From Pseudopedobacter saltans DSM 12145 (GTDB taxonomy: Bacteria; Bacteroidota; Bacteroidia; Sphingobacteriales; Sphingobacteriaceae), in NCBI RefSeq assembly GCF_000190735.1, contig NC_015177.1:3100001-3164000 (forward strand): a DNA stretch of 64,000 nt. Direction: 5' to 3'. Positions 37,920 through 46,474 of the stretch are shown one piece after another. The notes under the pieces were generated by a model. It had not been told where the DNA came from. It did not search any database and saw nothing but the letters and a program-made list of their open reading frames with translations. The position numbers and the translations under genes were made by a program. Position 1 is the stretch's first letter, and each line of letters begins with the position of its first letter.

Positions 37920-38252
37920 CTATCTGTCTAACTCTGCTAAAGCCTCCTCTACAGATATCTCTCCATGAGACTGGTCAAGGACACACTCTCCGTCTTTAAT
38001 GGCTAAAAGTTGAGGGGATTCGTGATGAACCTGAAAGGTATCAGCAATTAGATTGGATATATTTCTATAATTTAACAAATCTAAAAAGTAGCAATCTACA
38101 TCATCTGTTAAAATATCTTCGTCCATTTCCACTCTCTTCTTCGCCATCAGACTAATAGAGCAACGGGTGCTATGTTTGAAAATAATGGAACGACCTTTTT
38201 TTATTTTAAGTTCCTGTATCTGTAATTCTTCTGTTAAATCTATCCAATTCAT
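37920..38252 (-). CDS. ytxJ: YtxJ-like monothiol bacilliredoxin
   Basis: With the start at 38252 (MNWIDLTEELQIQEL) the protein has 110 residues; an ATG six codons upstream is possible but less conserved-looking. The thioredoxin-like fold carries a single active Cys31 in HSTRCSIS, matching the YtxJ/BrxC family linked with bacillithiol redox control. A HHESPQLLAI segment contains the cis-Pro. Its presence suggests that the organism makes bacillithiol, as some Bacteroidota do. Lies 17 bases upstream of prfB and 66 bases after a small lipoprotein gene. Confidence 0.82.
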   Translation of the reverse strand: MNWIDLTEELQIQELKIKKGRSIIFKHSTRCSISLMAKKRVEMDEDILTDDVDCYFLDLLNYRNISNLIADTFQVHHESPQLLAIKDGECVLDQSHGEISVEEALAELDR

Positions 38253-38318
38253 AGGTATACCTTTCCTCAAAATGAGATCAAAATCCTTAAAATCTCATAT
38301 CATAAGGGCGTTGTTGCT

Positions 38319-38441
38319 TTATCTTCTGGCTCTGGCTTCAGGATAAGAGCTGTATGCCGGACACAGCTTAGAAGAAGAGCAGGATTGTAACATAGACAAT
38401 CCAATTACAGAGATTAATGCTATAAGAACAAATTTTCTCAT
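38319..38441 (-). CDS. Small lipoprotein of 40 residues, unknown function
   Basis: The frame from the ATG at 38441 encodes MRKFVLIALISVIGLSMLQS, then CSSSKLCPAYSSYPEARARR and a TAA. The lipobox LQSC gives Cys21 as anchor, so the mature peptide would have only 20 residues with a second Cys27 and a basic tail. Too short for ordinary gene finders. Support comes from the excellent lipoprotein signal and the position in the ribH-ytxJ-prfB direction with short gaps. No function recognised. Confidence 0.65.
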   Translation of the reverse strand: MRKFVLIALISVIGLSMLQSCSSSKLCPAYSSYPEARARR

Positions 38442-38489
38442 ATTCTATTTTTTATAAAAGTAACAATTTTATATATAATAGTTACTGTA

Positions 38490-38981
38490 CTATTTCAATT
38501 TAGATGCCATATCCGCCATCTTAATCGCTGTGATAGCAGCCTCATCTCCTTTATTCCCATGCTTACCGCCAGCTCGATCTAATGCCTGTTCTTGATTATC
38601 TGTTGTTAAAACGCCAAAAATGACAGGCTTGGTATGTTTTAATCCCACATTTGCTAAACCATGACCTACCGCATCACAAATAAAGTCAAAATGGCGGGTT
38701 TCGCCCTGAATCACGCAGCCTAAACAAATCACTGCATCCAACTCTTTACTAGTTAACAGTATATCTGCTGCTGCAATAAGTTCGTAACTACCAGCTACCT
38801 CAACAGAAATGATATTTTCCTCTCTTGTACCGTATTTAAGTAACGACTCATAAGCTCCATTATATAGCTTACCTGTAACTTCTGCATTCCATGCTGCTAC
38901 AACTATACCGAATTTATACGGCCCTGCTGTAGGTACTGTGGTATGAGAAAAATCAGACAGATTTTTTAGATGACTTGCCAT
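38490..38981 (-). CDS. ribH: 6,7-dimethyl-8-ribityllumazine synthase
   Basis: The 163-residue protein shows the lumazine synthase signatures VVAAWNAEVTGKLYNGA (substrate site), GCVIQGETRHFDFICDAV (with the His near the active site) and VIFGVLTTDNQEQALDRAG. It condenses 5-amino-6-ribitylaminouracil with dihydroxybutanone phosphate, the penultimate step to riboflavin. An N-terminal extension of about 20 residues precedes the core. No FMN riboswitch was visible upstream. It follows the TPR gene after a terminator hairpin. Confidence 0.95.
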   Translation of the reverse strand: MASHLKNLSDFSHTTVPTAGPYKFGIVVAAWNAEVTGKLYNGAYESLLKYGTREENIISVEVAGSYELIAAADILLTSKELDAVICLGCVIQGETRHFDFICDAVGHGLANVGLKHTKPVIFGVLTTDNQEQALDRAGGKHGNKGDEAAITAIKMADMASKLK

Positions 38982-38994
38982 GCTTGTATATTGT

Positions 38995-39023
38995 AAAAAA
39001 GGCTAACTATGATATAGTTAACC
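38995..39023 (-). terminator. Terminator between the TPR gene and ribH
   Basis: A TAACTAT/ATAGTTA stem (39004-39010 with 39014-39020) closed by GG/CC and followed on the minus strand by a run of six T (38995-39000). It ends TPR-gene transcription about 14-30 bases before the ribH start, possibly only partly. Confidence 0.6.
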
Positions 39024-39050
39024 TTTCTTTTATTCATTAATTTTTAAAAT

Positions 39051-39737
39051 CTATTTACTTTCTTGTTTACCTTCCGCTCTTGCTATATACATATCAATGT
39101 TAGAAGCAACAGGGCTTTGAGGATAATCTTCTTTGATTTTTTTGTATGAATCCAAAGCTGATTTAAAATCTTTTTGCTCTTCGTAAACCAACCCTAATTT
39201 CTTCAGATAAATTGGAGCTGCAAAAAGATTATTTCCCTTAGAAATTGCTTTTTTATAATAGTTGATAGCATCATCATACTGTTTCAACTCCGTATAAGCA
39301 TCACCCGCACTTCCCAAAGCTAAAGGAGCAATAACAGCATCCGAACCGCTGTAATTAACCAGGTTATCAGCTGCTTTTTGGAATTCGCCTTTATTTAAAT
39401 AAGCTATACCTAAGTAATAATAAGCCAAGTTAGCTGATTTTGTATTTGCGTAGTCAGCAATGATTTTTTCAAAACCCGGGAAATTACCATCACCTTTTAT
39501 GGCTTTATCCCATTCTTTTGCTTCCCAATATTGTTGCGCTTTGTACATTTGGTCTACCGCTTCCGTTTCCCTTGGAGCCAAATAAAATTTTTGATAAGCG
39601 AAGAATAACAAGATTAATCCAACGATAGTTCCACCTATTACCAATAAGCTTTTACGGTTCTCTTGAATAAAATTTCCTGTACTGCCTAAACTTGGCGTTC
39701 CTATCTTTGTTGTTTGCTCGGTTTGTGTATTCGACAT
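39051..39737 (-). CDS. Membrane-anchored tetratricopeptide repeat protein
   Basis: The 228-residue protein has one N-terminal transmembrane helix (about residues 31-50) and then TPR repeats: KSANLAYYYLGIAYLNKGEFQKAADNL, ALGSAGDAYTELKQYDDAINYYKKA and YLKKLGLVYEEQKDFKSALDSYKKI. The layout resembles the YfgM-like/TPR family that binds periplasmic or translocon partners. Role unknown. A well-formed promoter lies upstream. Confidence 0.78.
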   Translation of the reverse strand: MSNTQTEQTTKIGTPSLGSTGNFIQENRKSLLVIGGTIVGLILLFFAYQKFYLAPRETEAVDQMYKAQQYWEAKEWDKAIKGDGNFPGFEKIIADYANTKSANLAYYYLGIAYLNKGEFQKAADNLVNYSGSDAVIAPLALGSAGDAYTELKQYDDAINYYKKAISKGNNLFAAPIYLKKLGLVYEEQKDFKSALDSYKKIKEDYPQSPVASNIDMYIARAEGKQESK

Positions 39738-39757
39738 TTCACTATTATTAAGGATTG

Positions 39758-39787
39758 CAAAAATAGTGTTTTACTTAAAAACAACAA
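39758..39787 (-). promoter_or_regulatory. Promoter of the TPR gene
   Basis: TATTTTTG (39758-39765) matches TAnnTTTG and a TTG lies 19 bases upstream (39785-39787), the preferred spacing. The start codon is 20 bases downstream. Confidence 0.6.
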
Positions 39788-39951
39788 CCTTTTTGCAATT
39801 AATTTATTGTAATATAACAGAATATAGTACAAGACATATACCCTATTTCGTTTAATAAAGATTATTTAGCTTCTAAATTACGAAAAAGCATTGAAAGAAT
39901 AATCTCAAATAGCCTGATAAAGCTCATTTTATCTTATTAAATTTGCATAAG

Positions 39952-41058
39952 ATGTACCTTAAGAATCTCTCTTTAATCAATTTCAAGAATTATGACGAGG
40001 CAGAACTTTCATTTTCTGAAGGTGCGAATGCTTTTTCTGGCGATAACGGAGCAGGAAAAACGAACCTTTTAGATGCTATTCATTATTTAGCATTATGCAA
40101 AAGTTATTTCAATCCTATAGACAGCCAGCAGATTAAGCAAGAGCAGGATTTCTTTATGATACAAGGAGTATTCGATAAGAACACAGAAGAAATTGTAGCC
40201 TGCGGAGTTAAACGAAATCAGAAAAAGCAGTTCAAAAGAAACAAAAAAGAATACCAGCGGCTGGCAGACCACATAGGATTATTCCCTTTAGTTATGATCT
40301 CACCAAATGATGTTTCCCTTATTTTGGATGGCAGCGAGGAACGTCGTAAATTTATAGACAATGTCATTTCCCAAACAGATCCGAAGTACCTGGATGAACT
40401 TATTATCTACAACAAAAATCTGCTTAACAGAAATAGCCTGTTAAAAAACATTGCCGAAACAGGAAAATACGATCCTTATCTTCTGGAAATTCTGGACGAA
40501 CAACTGGTAAACTCCGGGAGGATTATTTTCGAAAAAAGGGCTGCTTTTATGGAACGTTTTGTCCCAATTTTCAATCAGCATTATTCTTATTTGACAGACG
40601 ATGCTGAAAAAGTGGAGTTAATTTATGATTCTCCTTTACAATCCGGAGATTTTCAGGAACTATTGCAGAAATCCATTGAAAAAGACAGAATATTACAGCG
40701 TACAACAACGGGTATTCATAAAGACGAATTGATTTTTAGCGTACATGAAATGCCTTTGAAGAAATTTGGTTCTCAAGGCCAGCAAAAATCGTTCTTAATT
40801 GCACTTAAACTTGCCAAATACAGCTTTTTGTATCAGGAAAAGGGCTTTAAACCTCTATTATTATTGGATGATATCTTTGACAAGTTAGATGACAAAAGAA
40901 TCACCAAATTAATGAAAATGGTATCAGAGGACGACTTTGGTCAGATCTTTATTACAGACACCAACCCCGAAAGGCTAAAGCGGGTCTTTAATGACATAAG
41001 CGTAGCCCTAAATTTGTTTCATATTAACAACCAACAGGTAAAACATGAGCAGGACTAA
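39952..41058 (+). CDS. recF: DNA replication and repair protein RecF
   Basis: Start at the ATG 39952 (MYLKNLSLINFKNYDEAEL); an upstream TTG codon in frame is not needed. The 368-residue ATPase has Walker A GDNGAGKTN (30-38), the RecF-typical SEERRKFIDNVIS region, the signature SQGQQKSFLIALKLA and the Walker B LLLDDIFDKLDDKR. RecF loads RecA at gaps through RecOR. The -7-like TAAATTTG (39938-39945) only 6 bases before the ATG hints at a very short leader. It overlaps the next gene by 14 bases. Confidence 0.95.
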   Translation: MYLKNLSLINFKNYDEAELSFSEGANAFSGDNGAGKTNLLDAIHYLALCKSYFNPIDSQQIKQEQDFFMIQGVFDKNTEEIVACGVKRNQKKQFKRNKKEYQRLADHIGLFPLVMISPNDVSLILDGSEERRKFIDNVISQTDPKYLDELIIYNKNLLNRNSLLKNIAETGKYDPYLLEILDEQLVNSGRIIFEKRAAFMERFVPIFNQHYSYLTDDAEKVELIYDSPLQSGDFQELLQKSIEKDRILQRTTTGIHKDELIFSVHEMPLKKFGSQGQQKSFLIALKLAKYSFLYQEKGFKPLLLLDDIFDKLDDKRITKLMKMVSEDDFGQIFITDTNPERLKRVFNDISVALNLFHINNQQVKHEQD

Positions 41059-41335
41059 CGACAAAACTTTAAAAGAGGCTTTAGAGCAAATGCTGAAAGC
41101 CTATAAATTAAAAAACAAGTATGACGAAACTTTTGCAGTTAGCTCATGGGAGGAAGTTGTCGGTAAAGCCGTTGCTAACAGAACCAAGGAAATTTACATT
41201 TCTAACAAAAAGTTATTTGTACGTATAGAATCTTCTGTTGTTAAAAATCAGTTGGTTATAATGAGATCGCAGATTTTGCAAAGCTTAAATGAAAAAGCTG
41301 GAGCCATAGTTGTTGAAGAAATTGTTTTTTTATAG
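41045..41335 (+). CDS. DUF721 protein (DciA-like, replicative helicase loader family)
   Basis: The 96-residue protein matches the DUF721 core: SSWEEVVGKAVANRTKEIYISNKKLFVRIESSVVKNQLVIMRSQILQSLNEKAG. DciA of this family associates with the replicative helicase DnaB in organisms without DnaC. It overlaps recF by 14 bases and is probably translationally coupled. The recF-dciA order is common in Bacteroidota. Confidence 0.88.
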   Translation: MSRTNDKTLKEALEQMLKAYKLKNKYDETFAVSSWEEVVGKAVANRTKEIYISNKKLFVRIESSVVKNQLVIMRSQILQSLNEKAGAIVVEEIVFL

Positions 41336-41518
41336 AGATTTCTTCTCATTCCTCCTTAGTACGATAAAATAGATCAGTGTCGTTATACAACTTGTAAAAA
41401 AAACTCTTGCAGCAAATACTTCATTTAACATTTCTTTTTTCACAAACAGACCATAAAGCGTTATTGCTATAGCGATTGCCATAAAGAAAATCAAAAACCT
41501 GGTATTCCAAATACGCAT
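41330..41518 (-). CDS. Small two-helix membrane protein, unknown function
   Basis: The 62-residue frame has two hydrophobic helices (about 8-26 and 37-54) and a charged tail RRNEKKSL. It overlaps the end of the DUF721 gene by 6 bases on the opposite strand. Codon use and topology look real, and similarly placed small membrane proteins occur in related genomes, but I recognise no family. Confidence 0.5.
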   Translation of the reverse strand: MRIWNTRFLIFFMAIAIAITLYGLFVKKEMLNEVFAARVFFTSCITTLIYFIVLRRNEKKSL

Positions 41519-41924
41519 ATTGTTAAAATTTGAAGTAGAAAGTTAAAAGTTTAAAATGGATATACGAATTTTCATGAGCCGGGGACTATATCCTAAGTTG
41601 ACTAATAATCCATTCAATATCTTTTAAAGCCATTGTCACGCCATCCCGAAGAAATTCTTTGGAGGTGGAAGAAAACCCTATTCAGCATATCTAAGACATG
41701 TAGCTATCCTTCATCTTTAATTTCACCAAATCTGATTACCTTGGTACTAGATAATTGAAGTTTAAAGTGGATAGACGAAGAAACTCTTTGTAGAAAAACT
41801 GGAAACTGGATTCAGCATCTCCAAGACAAATCTTTATTCCCTAATCTTCAATCATCTCATCAACAAAAAAAGGCAGGTCCAAACTGAAGTGAACCTGCCT
41901 TTTCTTTTAAGACGTTAAAATTAC
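41519..41924. repeat. Intergenic region with two diverged copies of a direct repeat
   Basis: Copy A has gtttaaaatggatatacgaa at 41549-41568 and, after about 80 extra bases, gaagaaattcttt (41648) with attcagcatatctaagaca (41680). Copy B has gtttaaagtggatagacgaa at 41759-41778 running directly into gaaactcttt and attcagcatctccaagaca (41810-41828). The rest of these 406 bases holds no gene apart from the terminator at 41865-41903. Confidence 0.45.
41865..41903 (-). terminator. Terminator of the prs-rplY transcript
   Basis: A GGCAGGT/ACCTGCC stem (41872-41878 with 41893-41899), extended by A/T pairs, is followed on the minus strand by seven T. It begins 21 bases after the rplY stop. Confidence 0.85.
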
Positions 41925-42515
41925 TTATTTCTTTTTACCGTCTTTTGCAGCTTGTTGTTCTGCTTGTTTCAATGCTCTGGACATGATTACAGAAACGATA
42001 GTATCTTCACCTACGTTTGTGATTAAATAACCTTCTGGTTTCAAATCACGTACACGAGTTGATTTACCAACCTCTAAAGGCTCTAAAGATACTTCTACGT
42101 ATTGAGGCATATCTTTTGGTAAAGCATTAACTTTTAATTTACGTAATTTTTGAACTAATTTACCACCCACTTTAACACCTGGAGATGTACCAGTTAATTT
42201 AACCGGAATTTCCATTGTGATTTTTTTATCATCGAACAATTGCAAGAAATCTACGTGTAAGATTTTCTCAGTCAATGGATGAAATTGAATATCTTGTAAA
42301 ATAGCTTTGTATTTGCTACCATTTACTTCCAATTCAGCAAAGTGTACGTCTGCAGAGTATACTAAGTCTCTTAATGCAGGTGCATCAACCGCAAAGTGAA
42401 TTTGCTCTTTTCCACCATACAAAACCGCAGGAACTTTACCGTCGTAACGAAGTTCCTTTGCGTCGCGTTTCCCTACGTTCTCTCTTGAAGAACCGCTAAT
42501 AGCGATAGTTTTCAT
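41925..42515 (-). CDS. rplY: 50S ribosomal protein L25 (long CTC/TL5 form)
   Basis: The 196-residue protein has the L25 5S-rRNA-binding domain (about 1-92, GKVPAVLYGGKEQIHFAVDA ... FHPLTEKILHVDFLQ) and the C-terminal TL5/CTC beta-domain (95-185). A lysine-rich tail follows. It sits 18 bases after prs, the usual prs-rplY (ctc) pairing. Confidence 0.95.
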   Translation of the reverse strand: MKTIAISGSSRENVGKRDAKELRYDGKVPAVLYGGKEQIHFAVDAPALRDLVYSADVHFAELEVNGSKYKAILQDIQFHPLTEKILHVDFLQLFDDKKITMEIPVKLTGTSPGVKVGGKLVQKLRKLKVNALPKDMPQYVEVSLEPLEVGKSTRVRDLKPEGYLITNVGEDTIVSVIMSRALKQAEQQAAKDGKKK

Positions 42516-42533
42516 TTTTGTTATATTTATTGA

Positions 42534-43475
42534 TTAAACTTTAAAAAGTGCACTTATAGAACTGTGTTGATTTACACTCTTTATTGCATTTGCAAAAAGC
42601 TCGGCCGTGGACAACACTTTAATTTTTTCACTTTGAATTCTTGGAGCAATAGTATCTGTAACAATCAGCTCTGTTAATGCAGAATTCTCGATTGTTTCAT
42701 AAGCCTTCCCCGAAAGCACGGCATGTGTACAAACCGCTCTTACGCTTCTCGCCCCTTTCTCCATAATTAAGCTTGCTGCTTTAGACAATGTGCCCGCAGT
42801 GTCGCATATATCATCTATTAAAACAATATCTAAATCATTTACATCTCCAATGATAGACATTGCTTCAATTTCATTCGCTCTTTTTCTTCTCTTATCACAA
42901 ATAACCACTTCCGCATTGAAGAATTTGGCAAAGGTTCTTGCTCTGTATGATCCTCCCATATCCGGAGAAGCAATAGTCAAATCCGTAAGGTTTAAACTTT
43001 TGATATAAGGCACAAATATTACTGATGCATCCAGGTGATCTACCGGAATATCAAAAAAGCCCTGAATCTGAGCGGCATGCAAATCCATTGTCATTACACG
43101 GCTTGCTCCCGCAGCAGTTAAAAGATTGGCCACCAATTTAGCACCGATAGTTACCCTTGGTCTGTCTTTCCTATCCTGTCTGGCATATCCAAAGTAAGGG
43201 ATTACCACATTAACAGTATTTGCAGAAGCTCTTTTTGCTGCGTCAATCATCATCAGCAATTCAAAAAGATTGTCGTTCGGCTGAGATGTTGACTGAATAA
43301 GATAAACATCACATCCTCTAACTGATTCATTAAAACCAGGTTGAATTTCTCCGTCAGAAAAGCGGGACAAAGTCACTTCGCCTAAGTCGCTGCCATAAAA
43401 TCCTGCGATTTTTTGTGCAAGCTCTTTCGTTGCCGTACCAGCGAAAATTTTTACCGGATTAAATTGTGAAGCCAT
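42534..43475 (-). CDS. prs: Ribose-phosphate pyrophosphokinase
   Basis: The 313-residue enzyme makes PRPP from ribose 5-phosphate and ATP. Visible motifs are the flexible loop region with MTMDLHAAQIQGFFDIPVDHL, ASPDMGGSYRARTFAKF, KRRKRANEIE and the PRPP-binding loop DIVLIDDICDTAGTLSKAA. It follows tRNA-Gln closely (66 bases) and is probably transcribed from the same promoter at 43652-43682. Confidence 0.95.
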   Translation of the reverse strand: MASQFNPVKIFAGTATKELAQKIAGFYGSDLGEVTLSRFSDGEIQPGFNESVRGCDVYLIQSTSQPNDNLFELLMMIDAAKRASANTVNVVIPYFGYARQDRKDRPRVTIGAKLVANLLTAAGASRVMTMDLHAAQIQGFFDIPVDHLDASVIFVPYIKSLNLTDLTIASPDMGGSYRARTFAKFFNAEVVICDKRRKRANEIEAMSIIGDVNDLDIVLIDDICDTAGTLSKAASLIMEKGARSVRAVCTHAVLSGKAYETIENSALTELIVTDTIAPRIQSEKIKVLSTAELFANAIKSVNQHSSISALFKV

Positions 43476-43541
43476 TAGCCTTCTCGAGTATATTTAAAAA
43501 AAATTCGGATTGCGTTATTTCACAATCCGAGTTTTACATTG

Positions 43542-43612
43542 TTGCCCGACCAGGATTCGAACCTAGACAAACAGAACCAAAATCTGTCGTACTACCTTTA
43601 TACTATCGGGCA
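43542..43612 (-). tRNA. tRNA-Gln (anticodon TTG)
   Basis: The acceptor arms TGCCCGA/TCGGGCA pair fully, the anticodon stem ACAGA/TCTGT encloses TTTTGGT, giving anticodon TTG, and the T-arm GTTCGAATC is present. The CCA end is not encoded. Length is 71 bases. Confidence 0.95.
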
Positions 43613-43651
43613 GTTTCCTTTTCTTTGTATCAATGTTTCCGAAATGGAATG

Positions 43652-43682
43652 CAAATATAAGAGCATTTATAAAATGATGCAA
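43652..43682 (-). promoter_or_regulatory. Promoter of tRNA-Gln - prs - rplY
   Basis: TATATTTG (43652-43659) fits TAnnTTTG perfectly and TTG (43680-43682) lies exactly 20 bases upstream. The tRNA 5' end is 40 bases downstream. One of the clearest promoters in the window. Confidence 0.7.
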
Positions 43683-43874
43683 ATGTTTTTTAACAAAAAA
43701 AATAACTCCCTAATTATCAAGCAGAATATTTGTTTATCACCAAAATCCCATCAACAAATTGCTTTCTAAAGCACTAAAAAAGGCTCATTTTTCCAATACA
43801 AATACAACAGGTCGGTTTTTTACAAATCATCTAAACTTATAAAACCGAATATTGCTGCTGAAAATTAAGAAACA

Positions 43875-44477
43875 ATGTACACAATTAGAACTATTACAGC
43901 AGCCTTAGTGTTAACGATGTTATTTAACGCCTGTAAGGAAAACAAAGAAACTACCAAAAGCAATTATGCTGTCAATTCAGAAAAATCATCAATCAAGTGG
44001 AAGGGCTCTGCCCCTACGCATTATCACATTGGAACATTCAACGTAGAAGGGGATATTTCTACTGAAAACGATGCCGTAACCAATGGAGAATTTACTTTTC
44101 CTATTAGCAGTATTACCAATACCGATCTACCTGAAGGGCCAAATCAGGAACTGATTTCACATCTTTCGAGTCCCGACTTTTTTAATTTGGCTCTACATCC
44201 CTATGCAAAATTCAAAATAACCAAAGTAACACCTGTATCTGAAAACGATCACCTAAATTATAATATAACAGGAGACTTCACTCTGATAGGACAAACTCAC
44301 GAATTAAGTTTTCCTGCAAAAATTGAATTTAGCAATGACAGTTTAAAAACCACTGCAAATTTTACGTTCAATCGTTTAAAATGGGGAATGGAAAGTTTTA
44401 ATGATCCTAATGAAAAGCTGTATATATTACCGGAAATAGAAATCACCTTAGATATACACAGTGCAAAAAAAGACTGA
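43875..44477 (+). CDS. YceI-family lipoprotein
   Basis: The 200-residue protein has a lipobox FNAC (Cys20) and the YceI lipocalin-like barrel: YAVNSEKSSIKWKGSAPTHYHIGTF, LPEGPNQELISHLSSPDFFNLALHPYAKF and NITGDFTLIGQTHELSFPAKI. YceI proteins bind isoprenoid or amphiphilic ligands; its ligand here is unknown. The signature is unusually complete, and the lipid anchor is a frequent Bacteroidota variation. The regulator gene follows 60 bases later. Confidence 0.88.
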   Translation: MYTIRTITAALVLTMLFNACKENKETTKSNYAVNSEKSSIKWKGSAPTHYHIGTFNVEGDISTENDAVTNGEFTFPISSITNTDLPEGPNQELISHLSSPDFFNLALHPYAKFKITKVTPVSENDHLNYNITGDFTLIGQTHELSFPAKIEFSNDSLKTTANFTFNRLKWGMESFNDPNEKLYILPEIEITLDIHSAKKD

Positions 44478-44537
44478 AAGTGAATGTAATATTTTCAATA
44501 TCTTGCACTCTAATTGGTTGAATATATAATAATTACA

Positions 44538-45374
44538 ATGGTAAAACAGATCGACCCATGTCCTTTGCTTAATAATTGTATTGACAACTATATGTTTGTA
44601 GATATAGACTGGTCAAACAATAAACATATCGACTCGATCTGGAGACTTATCCCCTTCGGCCAGATTTCAGCACTATTTTTATATGGAGATCTCCATGGTT
44701 ATAGCGACCATGGAGATTCTCCCTTAATATCTACTCCCCGTTCCTTTATTGTAGGTCAGTTAACCAAACCCTTATGGCTAAGCTTTTCGGGACATACCCG
44801 TTTAGTTAAAATACAGTTCAAACCTGCGGGAGCGCAACAGCTTATACACATCAACTTATCCGAATTAACAAATAACCCTTGTATTCCTTTAGAAAACCTA
44901 TGGGGATATCATACCGATTTCTTGTTAGAACAGTTGCATGACGCAGATTCCGATAATGAAAGAGCAGAACTATTGAATAAATTTTTCATCAAAAGATTAA
45001 GTCCCTCAAACCTCCAGGCTACTTATATAGATTATACATTACAGCAATTATACCGTAATAATGGTAGTTACAAATTACAGCATCTGGAACAAAAATTAGG
45101 TATCAGCGGCAGACAGTTGGAACGAATTTTTAAGTCTCATGTAGGACTAAAGCCCAAAGACATCAGCCGGTCTATCAGGATGAATACTGCCCTGACTTTG
45201 CTTTGCAATAAACCAGAAACATCTCTTAGTAATCTCGCTTATGAATTAGGTTACTACGATCCCGCCCATTTCTCTAAAGACTTCAGTCAATTAACCGGCC
45301 TATTACCTTCCAAATTAAAGAACAAACCACAAAAAGAGCTTGTAGTAACCCACGGAAAATGTTTCTATAGCTAA
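44538..45374 (+). CDS. AraC-family transcription regulator (DUF6597-type N-terminal domain)
   Basis: With the ATG at 44538 the protein has 278 residues; an in-frame TTG 24 bases upstream is less plausible. The N-terminal domain has PRSFIVGQLTKPLWLSFSGHTRLVKIQFKPAGA, typical of the cupin-like DUF6597 sensor. The C-terminal AraC pair of HTHs is at LEQKLGISGRQLERIFKSHVG and LSNLAYELGYYDPAHFSKDFSQLTGLLPSKLK. Targets are unknown; the YceI gene upstream is a candidate because of proximity. Confidence 0.85.
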   Translation: MVKQIDPCPLLNNCIDNYMFVDIDWSNNKHIDSIWRLIPFGQISALFLYGDLHGYSDHGDSPLISTPRSFIVGQLTKPLWLSFSGHTRLVKIQFKPAGAQQLIHINLSELTNNPCIPLENLWGYHTDFLLEQLHDADSDNERAELLNKFFIKRLSPSNLQATYIDYTLQQLYRNNGSYKLQHLEQKLGISGRQLERIFKSHVGLKPKDISRSIRMNTALTLLCNKPETSLSNLAYELGYYDPAHFSKDFSQLTGLLPSKLKNKPQKELVVTHGKCFYS

Positions 45375-45526
45375 AACAATATGGAATGTTTTCCCAAAGG
45401 GATGCCGTCGTCAAGTTTTTAATGTTAAATGAACAAAACAGAAATCCTAAGGCAATATTAAAATTAAGTTTACTGATGAACTAGTCCACCCAGTCTTGAC
45501 ACTAAATACTGGCTACTTACTCCCCA

Positions 45527-46474
45527 CTAATCATTACTAGCTTTTATATCTCCCAAATGTTCTACATCACGTAAATCATACGGAGTCTCCTGATATACAA
45601 AATAGTTAAGCCAGTTATTGAATAATAAGTTTGCATGGCTTGTCCAGCAGACCAAAGGCCCTTTTTTAGGATCGTTATCCACATAATAATTTCGTGGAAC
45701 ATCAATTTCAAGTCCTCTGTTCACATCTCTCATATATTCATCGTGTAATGTAAGAGGTGCATATTCCGAATGTCCGGTCAGATAAAACTCCCTGCCTCCT
45801 CTCGAAGATGCAATAGCAACTCCGGCTTCTTTAGATTCAGAAAGCACAGTAATATCCGCTTTATTTTCTACATCAGACTTAAAGAAAGTGGTATGTCTGC
45901 TATGTGGAATAAAGAATTCATCATCAAAGCCCCTAAATAAAGGGTTTGTCTTATCTGTCGCAGTATGCTTAAAAACACCAAACAATTTATCATCCAAAGG
46001 CACTTTCTCTACACCATAGAAATGATACAATGCAGCCTGCGAAGCCCAACAAATATATAAAGTGGACGTAACATGTTTTCTGGCCCAGTCAAATATAGTC
46101 GTAATCTCGTTCCAATAGTTTACCTCTTCGAACTTCAACATTTCTACGGGCGCACCGGTAATAATCATACCATCATAAAAATTCCCTTTAATCTCGTCGA
46201 AGCTCTTGTAAAACAATTCCAAATGCTCTTCAGACGTATTTTTGGATTTATGAGAATCCAGTCTCAAAAACTCCACCTCTACCTGCAACGGATTATTAGA
46301 AAGTAAACGCACAAAATCAGTCTCCGTCGTTATCTTTATAGGCATCAGGTTCAGGATCAATACACGCATTGGACGAATGTCCTGAGTGTTTGCCCTTAGG
46401 TCGTTCATCACAAAAATGTTTTCTTTTTTCAGAAGCTCTATCGCTGGCAGATTATTCGGTATTTTTACTGGCAT
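45527..46474 (-). CDS. metA: Homoserine O-acetyltransferase (MetA family)
   Basis: The 315-residue enzyme carries the MetA triad Cys142 (ICWASQAAL), His235 and Glu237 (TGHSEYAP). Residue 111 is Glu (GAPVE), the position known to select acetyl-CoA, whereas Gly is found in succinyl-CoA-using E. coli MetA; hence homoserine acetylation in methionine synthesis. A TATTTTTG -7-like box (46509-46516) lies 34 bases upstream without an obvious -33. No SAM riboswitch was recognised. Confidence 0.92.
   Translation of the reverse strand: MPVKIPNNLPAIELLKKENIFVMNDLRANTQDIRPMRVLILNLMPIKITTETDFVRLLSNNPLQVEVEFLRLDSHKSKNTSEEHLELFYKSFDEIKGNFYDGMIITGAPVEMLKFEEVNYWNEITTIFDWARKHVTSTLYICWASQAALYHFYGVEKVPLDDKLFGVFKHTATDKTNPLFRGFDDEFFIPHSRHTTFFKSDVENKADITVLSESKEAGVAIASSRGGREFYLTGHSEYAPLTLHDEYMRDVNRGLEIDVPRNYYVDNDPKKGPLVCWTSHANLLFNNWLNYFVYQETPYDLRDVEHLGDIKASND

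Noticed and set aside
38982-39050. FMN riboswitch upstream of ribH
   Set aside because: The 5' region is short and contains only a terminator hairpin. None of the conserved FMN element blocks could be recognised.
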